Below, one piece after another: positions 1-15,200 of a stretch of 64,000 nt of DNA. This DNA comes from Gordionus sp. m RMFG-2023 (Eukaryota; Nematomorpha; Gordioida; Chordodea; Parachordodidae): positions 12,253,561 through 12,317,560 of the forward strand of contig NC_088775.1 of NCBI RefSeq assembly GCF_954871325.1, in the 5' to 3' direction. The notes under the pieces are model-generated. The model was given only the letters and a program-made list of their open reading frames with translations, had not been told where the DNA came from and ran no database searches. How positions within the stretch are numbered: the first letter of the stretch is position 1; each line of letters starts with the position of its first letter. Position numbers and translations under genes: made by a program.

Positions 1-100
1 GCAAAAATATTTTATTAACTGAAGGTCATTTATTAATTCATCCGGGTCATTTTCTGTCATTTATTCTATTTTATATAAATATATATATTTATATAAAAAC

Positions 101-225
101 CAAGTTTGCAAAGGTTGAAGGGTAGCTTCGTTTATGACGCAGAACCAAGAAGAGCGGGGAGAGTTTTTGAGTTCAACGACGCTTTGATTACGATTGTTGT
201 TTACGAAGATAGACATCGTTTTAAC
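101..225 (-). CDS. UBR4: UBR4 exon 61 (last in window)
   Basis: Reads [20 protein letters not shown], then NSPRSSW, matching human 'VRTINLYYNNRTVQAIVELK NKPARW'. Acceptor TTGTTTATAAG, donor GTTTTT, phase 0 in, 2 out. Further exons for the zinc-rich region and hemiRING lie left of position 1; 1-60 may hold part of the next exon but I could not find an in-phase acceptor. Confidence 0.5.
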
Positions 226-3200
226 CTTATAAACAAAGATGTTAGTAAAATATGTGAGCGCGTTTTTATTACCCGCGCTTTATAATCAAACCACTATAAA
301 TTAGATAAAACCTCTGAGAGTTTTAAATTAAGATAAGAACTAATTTATTACCATTTTCGATTTTTTGATATCGCTTATTTTGATACTGAGGCTAGATATG
401 ACATAGCAAGAGGTCAGTTTGACAATTATCGAAAAAGATGTGTATTTAGACTCTCTTTTAATGGACGACAGCTTGATATTCTGAAAATTTAAAAAAAAAA
501 TTAAATACATATATGGTGAATTCCATGACAAATCATCATGAGTTTTAACCCGACCCGCTGAGATTTTTCAAAAAATTTTACGTTTGCATATATTATAACT
601 AAGAAAAAATTAAATTTTAGCCTTCAACTCCAAACCGCGATTGAGATAAGGGCCTAAGGTCGTAAAAATGTGGCTATTAGGCAGAATTCTCTCCCTTTAA
701 TTTTAAATATCTTTGGATATAATTGAGCTAAAAGCGTCATTTAGATTTCTTTATATAGCCTAATGGTGGGCCTTTAATAAATATTGTCAAAAAAAAATTT
801 AAAGTTCTAAAAAATAAATGTTATAAGGTTTATTTTTGGAGGTGGAATTGGTGGAATGCCTCATTATATAGGCAGAGTTTCGCGAAATTATCATTTTCAA
901 AATGAAACATTTAATCCCTCGAATGAGCCCTTCGCGGATATGTGCACGCCCGATCAAGCTTTCGGTTTGGCAGAGCCGTGATTTTTAAAAGCGGAGCCGA
1001 ATCTCGGGAAATTTTTTAAATGATTGCGGTTTCCTACTAATTTTATAACTTTTTTTAAAAAAATCGTATTTTCCATCTTATACCCAATGAAATAGAAATC
1101 AGAGGATTTAAATATAAATTTAATCAAAAAATTGGAAATATATATTCAATTAAGATCAGAATTTGTCGAAAATAAATTATATATGGTTCGATTTATTTTT
1201 GATACTTAATTGTTGTTTAGCCTAGACTAAACACTTTTTTGAACTAGGACACGCTATTTTGGTTTGTTTTAAGTATTTGGTGGCATTTTATTTTCTCGTT
1301 TTTTGTATTTTAGATTATTTTCTGTTTTTTTTCAAATTTTTTCTTTTGCTTTTTAGACTGTTTAGTAATAAGTCAACAGGGCACACTAATAACTCTTAAT
1401 AAATTCATTAAGAAACATTATCCCCTAAAAATATTGAATGACATTTATAAAATTTGCCCAACGTGAGCGTTGCGTTATCCAACTAATAAAATTATTTATT
1501 TTATTGAGTTTTTAATTTTCTTAAATTTCGATAAAAATGAAATAAATTTATAAAAAAAAATTTCTTATTTCAAATAATATCCCGGAAAACGTGAGGTGTA
1601 TAAAGGGTAGTAATTGAAACCTTATTACCAAATAACATTCAATTTTGCCGAACTAAACAACATATAGGATGATATATAATTGGTTATAATTCATTGCTAC
1701 ATTATTAAAATAAACGTTTTGAACCAATAATAGAGAAATTATACATTGGTTAAATTCTTTTCAGAAGAAGGGACGATAATTTAATTACAATAAGAACAAT
1801 TATTAGACTTACAGCGTAAGCTTCTCTGGGCGCGCAATGAACACAGGCGTTGTAAGTCTGCAAATAGTAATCGTCCAATTTGATGTACCGAGCTAGTTCG
1901 GCGTAAAGTCTAGCGTTGTGATCATTTATTATGACTCGAACCAGCAGCTTCATGTGTTGAAAGACGTACAGAGCTATATTCTTGAAGTATTCGTTATTAT
2001 TGGTATCGTGCTTCTTGGGGAGCTGTTTATGGATGAGGTAAGAAAGAGTGTCAATAAATTGGACAGACTTAGAGCCGGATTGGAGAACGACAGGTAGGCA
2101 ATCAACGATCATCGTTTGGATGAGTTTTAATTTATCGTGAGAGGAGCGTCTTGAACTATCCAATTTGATGTTTAATGAGTTCGTAAATAAATTGTTTAAA
2201 ATATGCTGATAAAAAATTCATTTAAATTTTAAAATTATCGTTTATAATTATTTATAAAATGTTAAATATGTGGGATTTACATATAAAATTATTTGATTTA
2301 TATTAAGGTGTATAGCATGAATTACAATTTTATTCATTCATACATTTAACTTATCTATTATATTTCATATTCATTTTTGTTAGATCAAATTATTTTGTAC
2401 ATAAACCTGTTAAACAATCAATTTAATAAAATATATAAATATGTTGGAATTTATTAGATAGATAGTTGTTAAATTTTGAAATTTAAATAAAATATATATA
2501 TATATAACTTTATAATTATTGTCCAACTTCCTTGCCAACCTTTAACATAAAGCTTATATTTTTCTTTCTTCCTGTTTTTCTTATCTTCTTATATAGGTTA
2601 ATTTGATTGTAATTATTTACAAAACACATCATTACTTGTAATAGAAGATGATAAATTTACGGGCTAGCCACTTGTTATCGATGTTAGTGGAATTTATCAG
2701 ATTCGATTTAATGAATTCAACCAAGTATTTTTGAATATCATTTTCCATAAGAGCGCTAAAACTAGGGGATTCTGAGGTTGAATATTTTCGAAGGAAGAAT
2801 ATATAAAATTAGGAATTTATTCTTTTTTAAAGAAAGAATTAAATAATTCTCTTAAACTAATTCCGACTCTGCAATATAAAATATTTAAGTAACCTGACGC
2901 CCCGTTAGATACTCGGTGGCCTTTACCGCAGCAACCATCCAGGGTGGCCAATAAAAGTTTCAATATTATGCAGCTTATTTCGCAATCCGCGAAAAGGCAG
3001 GCGCATCTCAACAACGTATTGAATACGGAACACTGCGTCATACAAAATCGAACCCAATTGAGTCTTCTAACTATAGCTATTTCCAAACAGTATTTCAGGT
3101 CGGAGACTAAGCTCTCGATTACGGAATAATCCATGCCTAATAATAAAAAATTTATAACGATTTGATTTGTTGTAACTACAATAATAATGAATAGGCAGCA

Positions 3201-6200
3201 TCTAGATAAACAAGAAGATATAATCTGGATAAGAATAAATAAATAAATAAAGTAAATAAAAGAAGCTCGTTACAAATGCCCGCACTGTTAAATTTTTTAT
3301 GCCCCGTTATAAGTGGGAGGTTTATAACTGCATTCTTATATATATGTAATTAAAAATGGTTATTTTACCATGAGAGGTCCATTCCGAGAAATAGAGAGTT
3401 TTGGCAAGGGCTTCCTGCTCCTTAACAGATATGAAGCAAACGTCGCTAGCTATAGTATTCGTGGTAAACAAAGGTGAGTTCAAAAAATTTTCTATGTTCC
3501 CCAATCTCGTAGTTAACAAGAAAACGTCTCTTCTAGTCTTCATCAGATTCCTCGATCCGCAACAACAAACGTTTAGCATGACTCTTTTGACTTGCTTGAA
3601 GAGTGATATATTATAGCCGGCAGTCGCACGGTTTTCTGGCGAAAAAGTATCCGCTTTTTAAAACATAATTTAATAGTCGTCACGTTTTTATTTTAAGACC
3701 CGCCCCGGGTTAGAATACTATTTTCGACCCGAGTTATTTTTTAAAATAACTTATTATAAGGGCTGGCTAATGCTAAAAAACTCAACTTAGATGATGTTAT
3801 TTATTTTTAAAACCGTCTAAATCTAGATTTAAGTCAAAGGATTAGCCCATGCCCATGATTTTAAATCGTGACGGGCTTGTTAAGTCTCTAAATTTATATA
3901 TTTTTAAAAATATTTAAAAGGTTGTCCAACTGATTTCCGTAACATATTAAGAATAAAGTCTAACAAAGAGGCCTAGGGCACCTTTCATCTTAACACATTA
4001 TTGTTTACGAAGATAAATTAGCTGTAGACTTTGAATAAAGTTTATCGGAACTTGTGCTAAGAAGACTTCTGTTTTCGGTTCTGGATATACTTAGTTTTTT
4101 AAAAAGGTGGTTCTTGTTTCTAATTCCTAAATATTTAAAAAAGGCCTCCGATTTCATTTCCTAACAAATTTTAAGAGATTCGAGGTTACGTTTCTAGATT
4201 TGATGTTAAAAGTCTATAATTGAATAAATTGGCATCACTACGCTCTTACCGCTAGGTGTCCTAAAAAAATAAGTTAGAAACTTTCGAAAAAATCCTTACA
4301 TTTATAGTATAAAATATTCTTTATTTATTTTTTAAAAAATTTTTTTTTAGTTTAATCTACCATTATCTGGCCCCTCTTTATTTGAGGTAAGATGCGACGG
4401 ATCATTACGATTGCGTTTAAAATGATGAGGGCTTGACGGGGAAAGTCGGGTCATATAGTTTAGACATATCTTTTGCAAATGATTAGATGTCGCGTTTTCC
4501 ACATTATAGAAGTTGGGATCTGAATGCAAGTGTGGACCTAGCTATAGTAGAAATAAATGGAGAGGAGAAAGCGTTTGTAAAAAACGTTATTTTTATAAAT
4601 TATCCTATTTTTAAGAGTTAAATGCGTAAATGATAAAAATTGATAATGAATCGGACAAAATTATATAATTTGCGACATTGTTGCAATGTGTTATTTTTTT
4701 TAACTTTAAATCATTTTTTTAAAGGTATTTTTTTTTTAAATTTAAAAATCTGAATTTATCTGAAATGCATTCAGCATGTTTAGAATATATCTTATAAATT
4801 GTAGACAATTTTCCCAATAATCTTTAAGCCATTTATAATTTATATAAAATATCTATGGAAAAACTATTACATAAAAAAATTGTCTGATAAGATATTCTAA
4901 ACATGCTGAAATGAATTTCCGGTAAATTCAGATTTTTAAATTTGAAAAAATAACACATTAAAGCTAACAATTTCATTTTTTATTGTAGTAATATTATATT
5001 ATAATATTATTTTGTTAATTTGTAGCATTATACATTGCTTATAAATACTATGATTTTATTTATTTTCTTAATAAAATTTTAATTATAATATTAAAATTCG
5101 CTTTATAGCCGATAAATATATTATATAATACCATTTGCTTTCAATTAATATACCACTTTTAACTTTCGTTTAACTATAACTAAAAGACGTATTCATAAAA
5201 TTCTATTTACTTACTATGTGAACCAATCCCCCCTATTATAGACACGTGATTATTACTTATTTTCCTTAATTATCAGAAACACACCTCTTATTATTCATGG
5301 TAATCGGCCTACATTTTTTTTGCCTATATCAAATTAACTTTGACGATGCCAAATTAACACTAAAAAAATTAATAATTGTTATTTGTTAAGTTTGATTATT
5401 TGGATAAATTGGATAAATTTTTTAAAATAAAATCATTTTTTTAAAAAACATATGCTTTTCGCGTTTCCGTTTATTTTTTGGTAACAGCTCAACTCAAGGA
5501 ATTACCATCTCTGAGAAATTTTGTAATTAGATGAAATATATTTAAAAATTAAACAGATATCTGAAGTAAGGAGCAGGATTAAAGCTTTGAGGGATATGGG
5601 TTAGGGTTAATTAAAGGTTTTTAGTAAAATTTAATATGATATGTCCAAATTTAACAGGTCATGTGATTATAAATAGATGAATAGAAATTTAAATAAATCA
5701 AATGTTGAAGCAGCAATTCTCTTGAGTTGGACAATAATCTTATTTTTTGTAGTTGGTATTTAAATTGTTAAAATGTAAATTTTATCAAACCATTTTTTTT
5801 AAAACCCTACCCCTCTTTCTAGCATCTCTCTACCCCTTAACTACCTTCAAGATTATTATTGGTTCACAAGAAAACATTAAAATAGGCTATTTCCTATTAA
5901 TAGATATTAGTAACGGATTTTCTCGTCAAATTTAGGGATATTTATGTTATCAAATGTTGCGTGACCACGATGCAATATTTAAAAAAATGATAATCAATTA
6001 GCATTAAAAAATGTTCAAATTCACGAATTCGGCTAGAAAATTGGTGGCTAATTTTATTGAGCTAGGACGGGGTTGCAAATCTAATTTAATCAGATTTAAG
6101 GATTTCTGCCAAATTTTTAAAATACTTTTTTTTTGTTACCTGCAATAAAAGATTGAAAAGCAAACGGGTCATCATCTCAGGATACATCAAAAATATTTCG

Positions 6201-9200
6201 TCCTTCAGGATGGAATAATATTTGGAAGGAAAAAATATGTTGTAGACTTCGGTACTAAAATAGGGAAAGGGTTTGATTTTGTTTGACATGGATAATGGAG
6301 CGTAAATATCCTGGGAATAGGGAATCATTTTTTTTTTCGTTAGAACAAAATTAAATATAAATTATAATCTTTCAAATAATAAATAAAGAATATAACTCGG
6401 GATGAAACATCTCTATTAATTTCCGTACACTTAGGAAAGTAGGAAAGCAGGATGGAAAAAAAATGTATCACCCAAAGAATTTTTTTTTGAATAAATTAGC
6501 AGACTAAATAAACTAAAAACCTTGTCAGGATATTTGGTCCAAAAATTGGCGTCTAGAATTTCCAAGGATTCTAGGCAGATATCGAATAGTACCTTCAATT
6601 TACCGAGGATGGCTGGACCGAAAGTAACGCCATCTTGAATAGTCCACATTTTGCCAATAAAAATGTTCACGAACTTGATCAAATAATAACCAACGTGGTT
6701 AAAGGTTGTTGAATAAGCTATTTGCTGACTATTTATCTTGAGAGATTTGTTATAAATATACAGTTACCATACGTATTTGTTTATTTATATATTGGGTTTC
6801 TAAACTCCGCTGAGAGTCAATTAGAAAGAAAAAAATAATAATATTTATTTTAATCTTTTATGTTTAACCTTAACTATTATCAATCTTATCATGAGTGGAT
6901 TTAGATAGAACTTTCTAATAATAATATAGTTGTTTATTACATATTCCTTTTTTTAATTTATATATTTTTTTTTACTCTCGCATAACCTATGTATATGTAT
7001 AAGTAGAAAATAATTATGTTCATTAGAGTTAATAAATTCCTAGCGTTATATAGTACTATTCGTATGAACGAATGGAATACTAAATATTATTCGAATAATC
7101 TGAAAATTGACATTAGTGAATAAATTAAATATTCGATTCGTAAAATGTGAGCAATTTGAATACATGAATATTAAAACTTCGTTCAAAACCATATTTTATA
7201 TTAGTAGTAAGACATTAAAAATTAACGCACAAATAAATATTGAAGGTAAAATTACACTACTCTGTCATTGGATATTTTAATCAAAGATGGATTACTTAAA
7301 AGTACAGTTAAGTAGTTACTATATTTTCGGTTTAAGCCAAACAATCACTTTGTAATAGGGTTTTTTTCTTAAAAAGATAGTAACTCAAATTTGGAAAAAA
7401 CTAATATAAATTAAAACCCTTTAATAATAACGGATTTTCTCCGGCAGGCGCCTGAAGAAAGGAGAAATCGATTCCTTAAAAATTAATCTCGTTTAAATAT
7501 AATTTTCTGAACAAGTGTCAAATTTAACGAAATCACTCCTTAAAAAAAATTTCCTATTAACATATTTCATTTTAGAAATTGTTAATAAATTTTTTTTTAA
7601 ATTGAGAATGAGTAAATTAGTGTCACGTGATTTACCCGTTTCACCAAAGTTGTGAGCACCATTAATAAATCGTCGCAATTGATATGCAATTTTTCTATGT
7701 CGTAAGACGAGTTTTCGAACAATATTGTAACAATCGATACCAAATTTTGAAAGTAGGGATCGGCCTCGGTCCCAGCCCGAACGTCTGTCAAAATATCCGG
7801 TAATTTTTTTAGGAAACAAAACAGGACGCTTTTATTTAGATTGCGATTTTAATTTATAGGTATATATATGTATATCAATTTTATATTTTATAAAACCATA
7901 TTTCTTTCTTTGAAAGAAATGATTATATCGAAATCGTATTTCAAGCATCTAATAGAATACCTACACCCCCCCCCCCTCCCACCAAAATATAACAATTTTG
8001 CCGGAAATTTTTCAAGATATTTTTAATATTATATATATATATATATATTTATTTATTTACTCATATAAATTTTAAAAAAATCACACAAACATTTTTTATT
8101 AAAACTTACTGAAATACACAAAGGTAAGTTAAGTATATGCATGATGAAATGCGATTCCGGCAAACTCTAATTTTTTTTAAATTAAAAAACGCGATTCTTA
8201 AAATGATTTAGTTTTTTTATATTAGCTTCAAAAACCTCCGGAGTGTTGTTAAATCGCTTTCATTTGAACCGATTTTTAAAAAATTTCATTCAGAAAAATA
8301 AAGAGCCAGTCTCAAGATTTTGATCATGGATGGTACTAATGTTTGGACACCTATTAGCGAAACCTGGAGGCTTAAGGCAATATTTTTAAGGGCAAAATAT
8401 TGAGTTAGCGTTTTATAAAAACATTAACAAAATATAAGACATATATCCTTAATGGCACAATGAATTTTTATAATATTTGATGAATGCGTGCTAAACTATT
8501 CGATTGGATTGTCAGTTGTAAAAGGTTGAATTCCCGATACATCTTCGTTCAAAGTGGATTGTTGATTAATGACTAAAAAAATGCATTATAAAATAAAATT
8601 ATTTTAAAAAAAATTTATTAAACTATTCTGCATTCACAGTTAGCGCAAATTCGTGGTTTTGTATACCTCGCCGCGAATTAGGGCTAAATGTGAATGAGAG
8701 GTAAATGTGGCCAACTAAGGTTATGTTTTGGTGAACATAGAAAGATTTTATAAACGTTTTTGATAAATTATTAAAATAGGATTGATAAAGAGCAACATTT
8801 TACAATGAAACAAGTATTATAGTTAGGTAATCGAGTGGGGGCTCAGGCTAAGTCCTGGTTAGATTTCTATATTATTTTTCAAGGAATATAATTTGATTTT
8901 TTTTAATCCGCCAAAGTCCCATTTCAAAAAATAATAATAATATTCTAGTCGATCTGGTAGGTTCCTGCCTGTGCAAGGTAATGGGAATCATAAAAAATTT
9001 AGAAAAATGCCTTATTTCAGAAATATTGCACTCGGGAGAGTATAAAAGACCGCAAATAATCCTCAAACGATCATCAACAAACAGATGATCGCAAAGATGT
9101 TTGAAAACCATTTACCATTAAATGATAAGATAATCAAAAATAAAAATTACCGATAATAGATGAATAATCGATAACGAAATGAACCTTCGTACGAGTCACT

Positions 9201-12200
9201 CTAGGAATAAATTCTTCCATTTTATTAGCGGGTATCTTTAAATTTATTTATAAACGAATCCATTTTTTTGTAATTTAATAAAAATTTAATTCAAATTTTA
9301 AAGTTTTATTTGAATTAGCTTTTTAAGAGTATAGAAAATGATGGTGCATAAAATTTAATGCTAGCGATGCACCGATTGATATAGCCTTTTGAAAGGCCTC
9401 TAGATTATCGATATTGAGTTTATATCGGCCGAACACTTATTCGAAAAAGATATTAATTGATCCGAAACATAAAATCTATCGATCCGCATCTCGACATCAA
9501 CCAATCCGAAACCCGATATCAACCGATCCAGTTATATAAGCTATCTATTTTTAATTAATTTTTAAAAACTTAATAATGACTCAATATAATTTTAACTTGA
9601 ATCACTTTTTTTTTGTAGTAATTATTATAATCTTTTATTTCATAATTAATCACATTCTTTTTAAATATATGATCCCAATTAGTGATGCAAAATCGCTTCA
9701 TTTTAGCTGATTTATGAAAACGGCTAACTAAATATTTTAGCCAGAAAAATATTACCTAAGCAACGAGATTTCGCTAATAGATATCCAAACCTTTGTGCTA
9801 CCTATGAGCAAAATCTTCAAGTTTGCGTAATACTTTTCTTGATATAATACTGAGTTAGGCGTTTTTAAAGATCGGCTCAAATAGAGCGATTTTGCAAAAT
9901 TATTCCCAATATTACCTTTGTATCATTAATAAAGATTTTTTTTTAAATTATCCGTCATTTTGATATTTGTAGATGGGCAAATTTTAAAAAATATATCGGC
10001 CGATAACTATAATAATCATGCCAATTAGATATTCAAAACCGGTATTCGTAACATCCTTGCCCAGGTTATAGTTACCTAATTTAGATATAAGATTAATTTT
10101 TGTAACCTTGAGCCCGAGTGGAGGTGTCTGAGTGTTGTAAATAGCGTCTCTGTTACGATAAAAATCCGCGTACTTTTGGTAATTTCCGAGGAGGTTGGCT
10201 ATCGCGTTTTGGCAAGCTTTAGCGATCAAATCATAGAAACTAATTTTGTCATCGCTTCTATGATTCGAACTATTCGAGGGTGGAGGAATCAAAAATGAGC
10301 AATAAAATTTTACCGCTCTCTGGACCGATGTTTCATTGGTGGTCGACTGGTTGCTCGAATCATTATTCATTTCTTTGTAATCAATTTGAAGTATATCCTT
10401 ATAGTAATGATGGGCCAAAAACTCGAAATGATTAAAGAAGGATGTAACGAACATCATTTCGCAAGCGGCAAAAACGCAAGCGTTCACTCGTTCCTCAAAG
10501 TTGGGAGACCATTCCACGAACTGTTGAAGCGGGGAGAATTGATTCGCGATATGATGATCCTCGGGCAACTGGTTACCCATGATTTTAAAACCCGCTCCGT
10601 AATCAGTTTGAAAGAGCTTACCAGTATCGAGGCTCACTAGTCTATTTAGCGCAGTGACGAATAAATTGTGGGCGAACAAGGGACAGTTGTCTAAATAGGA
10701 TGATAGACTCGTTTCATCATTTTTAAATGAAGGGGTATCGGGGCTGAGAATTTGTGAAGAAAAGGCGTAAGATGCGAATTGGGCAGGCCTAAGCATGTAA
10801 ATTCTTCTCAGGGTAGCTATAAGATCGGTGAAGGCTATAATATCGGGATATGAATGGTAATCGGTGGATTCGGTGGGGTTATAAAAGTAAGACGCACAAT
10901 ATTTGATATATGAGAAGGCAACCTCTATCAATATTCTATCCTGAAATAAATATATAAAAATGAAATATTTCAAAATGTAGTCTATTAAAAGAAGACTTTA
11001 CAGGTCGTGGTTGAGATAAATTAAATGAAATTGGCAGGAAAAAATATCAAGGCATTTAGAGTGAATTTTCTTTCAGCTTATGGGGGGGGGACAAGGAATT
11101 TAAATGGAGGTGGGGGGAGGGGGGGGGTAAAAAAAACCTCGAGACTTGCATATTGTTTTATAATAATTTCAATAAAGCTAGTTTTATATTACAAAATATA
11201 TTATTTATATTGTAGAGGAACTTGTAAGGTAAACATAAAAGATAAATAAACATAATAATAATAATGTGCTAGGAAAGTTCCAATCATAATAAATACAATA
11301 CAATATATAGGATAAAAGGATATTTTTATTTATAAAAATATTTTCTTATAAATTTTTAATAACAATTGTTTTTCAAAATTTTCATCTCACAAACAGGAAC
11401 GCTAGGCAGTTAATATGGCATTAGCTATACTAAAAACGCGCTCTATAGGGACAGATGTGGGGATAGTAGTATTATACTTAATAAACAACTTTTTAACGAG
11501 GGGAATTTATTAAAAACAATATTAAATTTATCATTAAATATTTTTATATTGTAAATAAAAATATAAAATTCTACGGTAAGCGGAAAATAATTCCCCGAAA
11601 AAAAAATAACTCTCAGGAATTGATTTTTTCAAAATTTTAAAATATATTATTTAAGGATTTTTATTCCATGGATATATTTATAGGGAATTTTTTCTCCTAT
11701 TTTATTATTTTTGTAATTTTTAATATCTTAAAAAACGGGGATTTTCTATCTATGTATATAATATATAAAATTTAATGATTTTTACTTAGAAAAATCTAAA
11801 ATAAATTATTAACTGTCTACTTAGTTATATTATATAAAATAAATTATTAACTGTCTACTTAGTTATATTATATAAAATAAAAAAATTAATATTACAATCA
11901 AATGTCGTTTTAAAGTAGAACTTGAAGATTTTAAAACTGATATAATACTTTTTGGGCACATTTTACATTTGGTAAGTATTGAATTAGTTCTTTAGATATA
12001 GAATGTTACTGTAAAATATTTATCATATTTGGACCATGGCAATACTAATCCATCTGATTTTGAATTTTCAGAATCAGATGATGAAATAATAATATCCATG
12101 CTTATGCAAATCTATTAAATTAAAATATATATAAGCAATAGTATTCAAATTAATAAACTCATAAACCTAAATAAAACAGTTATTATGCCTTCTACATGGG

Positions 12201-15200
12201 CAGAAATAGATTCTAATCATATCATGTAATCGTTAATAGGAATATAATCAGTTAAGGAATTATATCTCGGGGAAATCTGAACAATACAAACCATATAAAA
12301 AACGAGGTAGAAATGAGAAAGCATGCGAATTTACATTTTACAAATATTTCAAACTTTGGAATACTAGAGAAATATCGGTAAAAAGTAGACTTCAAATGTT
12401 CAATTCAATAATCATTCCCATTATTCTTTACGGAAGCATAAACTAACAGGTTTTCATATATAGATGTCTGAGACTTATTGGCTACATATATCCTAGAGTC
12501 ATATCTAATGTTCTCTATGGAAATTATATAAGCATACCCCAGTTATGGTATCATAAAAAAAATCCAGTTTTTTGCACATATAATGAGGAATTCTGAACAA
12601 ATCTTGGCTTATGAAGCTCTTAGTTGGCTTCCTAGATATAAGAACAAAAGTTATTGTGATTACAAGACGTAGCCTGGTTCTGTATAACCTAGATATGCCC
12701 TTTTTAATAAAAGTGGATTCAAATAATACTTTCTTTTTATTAAACCTCAATAATAATATTCATAAGTTCGATATTAAATATTTTACTTAACTTTCTTAGC
12801 CTGCCCTATACATTCAACCACACCCAATATTCCTGAAATTAGACCCTGCCACTTTAAATGGTTATGCGAAGCATGGTTGTATTTATATCCTATTAGCTCA
12901 TGCACGTCGCTAAAATTTTCCCTATTAATCTCGGCATTTTGCCTGTTTATGTATGACTATAGGTATGCTTTTCTTTAATTAAATTACCCTAAATAATGCA
13001 ATATCTTTAATGACCTAATTCCTGAACCTAACTCTTTTTTAAACGTTTAGTTGGTTATTCGATACAATATTTCCCTTTGTATGCCTTTGATATTATTTCA
13101 ACTATTTTAAATCTATATTATATGTAACAAACAGATAATGTAATTTTCCATACTCATAGGTCAAGTTTTTATAATATTTCGCAGCCGGTCTTACACACCC
13201 TTCTTTTACCTTAATATCTATCGGACAGACGTGATTTTTATGATGATTTCTGTAAGACCAAAGTCTGTATCTATATATCCTATTCCACTCTATACAGACC
13301 TAGCCCTAACAAAAAGATGGGAGTTATCACAAAAGACAAAAAGAACTTACTTTCAAGAAAAATATAAAGACTCTAAAATTATCGTACAACTTACCTCTTA
13401 AAATTACAAGGAAATTATTTAAGACAATCAATATAATTCGACAACACTACATGAAATAAATCAAGAAACAAAAATAATTTCAAATCCGAAGAAAAATTGA
13501 TAATTAAAAAAAACTTGATGAAAAAATTAATGATTTTTTTAAGCATAAATTAATAATGAATGAAAAAAAATGCTTTTACAAAAAAAAACGATAAAAATTT
13601 TATCATAAAAATGATTGACATTTAATAAAAACAAATCATAAAAAAAATCTTACAATTTATGACATGTCACCCCTATATGGGCCAGTGGCACGCATATCAA
13701 AAAAATAATTGAATATAATTAAATACTAAATTTTTTATGGGAATAATCTGTAAGTAAGTTCTGCGGGACTTTGCGGGAGACATCACGGTAGTAACAATTG
13801 ATTCTCCCACAAATCTATAGCTTCATTATTTTGTGGAAACATCTGGGACCCCGAAGTACAAGGAGGTCCATCGAGGGTGGTCATCACTCTTCGTAGGATG
13901 TCCTCCGCTGGTGGTGTGGAAGAGAGATTGGATCGAGCACTGGAGGTTTTCATCAGCAACTTCCCCCCGTTAGCAGATGGAACTGGATGAGAGGTTGGAA
14001 GCGATAGTTGGACGGGCGTTGGGTTGCGCATCCTTCGCTTGCTACTTCCAGCGGACTCGCTTGCGGATATGTCCATCATTGTTGCAGTTGTAACATCATC
14101 GCTTCCTAGGCCCAGCGGAGGTCGTTGCATTTTCTTGGGACATGGTTGATTGAATAGTCATGCCGGTATTCTTGGGGATCAACGTGATTTGGACGTAGCA
14201 CGTCCCGAAATCTAGGAGTTGCGAGTTAGTATGCATCGCGAGAATCTCCTCACAATTTTCCAAGAATATTTATTTTTAAATCTTTTACAGTTACAATTAA
14301 CAAACAAGTTGGGAGTTTATAAAAATTTATAAATTTTCCAAAGAAAGAAAACTTTTAATAAATTTTTCAAAAAAAAAACTTTTAATAAATTTAAAAAAAA
14401 AAAACTTTTAATGAATTTTTCAAAAAAAAATGTATATATATACATGATAATGTTTTGTGTAAAAAAAAAATTACCACAAAAACAAAAACAATTTCAAAAT
14501 ATTTTTACCCTCGCTCCACCTCATGGGATATTACATACTGGATGAAGCGGTCATTTGAAAACGAAAAATTGAAAATTGCCGTTACTTTTATAAGTAAATT
14601 AGAGAAGAAAAGAATAAGGATTGGGGGATTCGCCTGATTGAGCTAATATTTGTGTAGATAAGTTTTGTTTGGCTTTGTTTGTCGCCTACACCAATGGGTA
14701 TTTTTGGTAGTAATATGGAAATACATGAGGCACGTGTGAGAAATAATGAATGATTGTAAATAAAATATGTTATATGCCTCATCCAGTTTGTAATATCCCA
14801 TGAGGTGGAGCGAGGGTAAAAATATTTTGAAATTGTTTTTGTGATAATTTTTTTTTACACAAAACATTATCATGTATATATATACTTTTTTTTTTGAAAA
14901 ATTCATTAAAAGTTGTTTTTTTTGAAAATTCAGTTTTTTTTTAAATTTATTAAAAGTTTTTTTTTTGAAAAATTTATTAAAAGTTTTCTTTCTTTGGCAA
15001 ATTTATAAATTTGTATAAACTCCCAACTTGTTTGTTAATTGTAACTGTAAAAGATTTAAAAATAAATATTCTTGGAAAATTGTGAGGAGATTCTCGCGTC
15101 GCAACTCCTTGATTTCGGGAGGTGCTACGTCCAAATCACGTTGATCCCCAAGAATACCGGAATGACCATTCAATAAACATGTCCAATGCAACGACCTCCG

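Noticed and set aside
1-60. Next UBR4 exon at the extreme left (DPDELINDLQLIKYF)
   Set aside because: Reads as coding, but no acceptor gives the phase required after exon 61 and it runs off the window.
8872-9031. Extension of the exon 51 frame ([16 protein letters not shown])
   Set aside because: There is no GT on the coding strand after 9030 in this stretch, so it cannot be spliced onward; exon 52 fits after the earlier donor.
10386-10640. 84-codon open frame on the plus strand
   Set aside because: It lies antisense within UBR4 exon 49, which is well supported by similarity and splicing; it is a shadow frame.
12505-12750. 81-codon minus-strand frame
   Set aside because: It is the antisense of the LINE reverse-transcriptase remnant, which reads on the plus strand.
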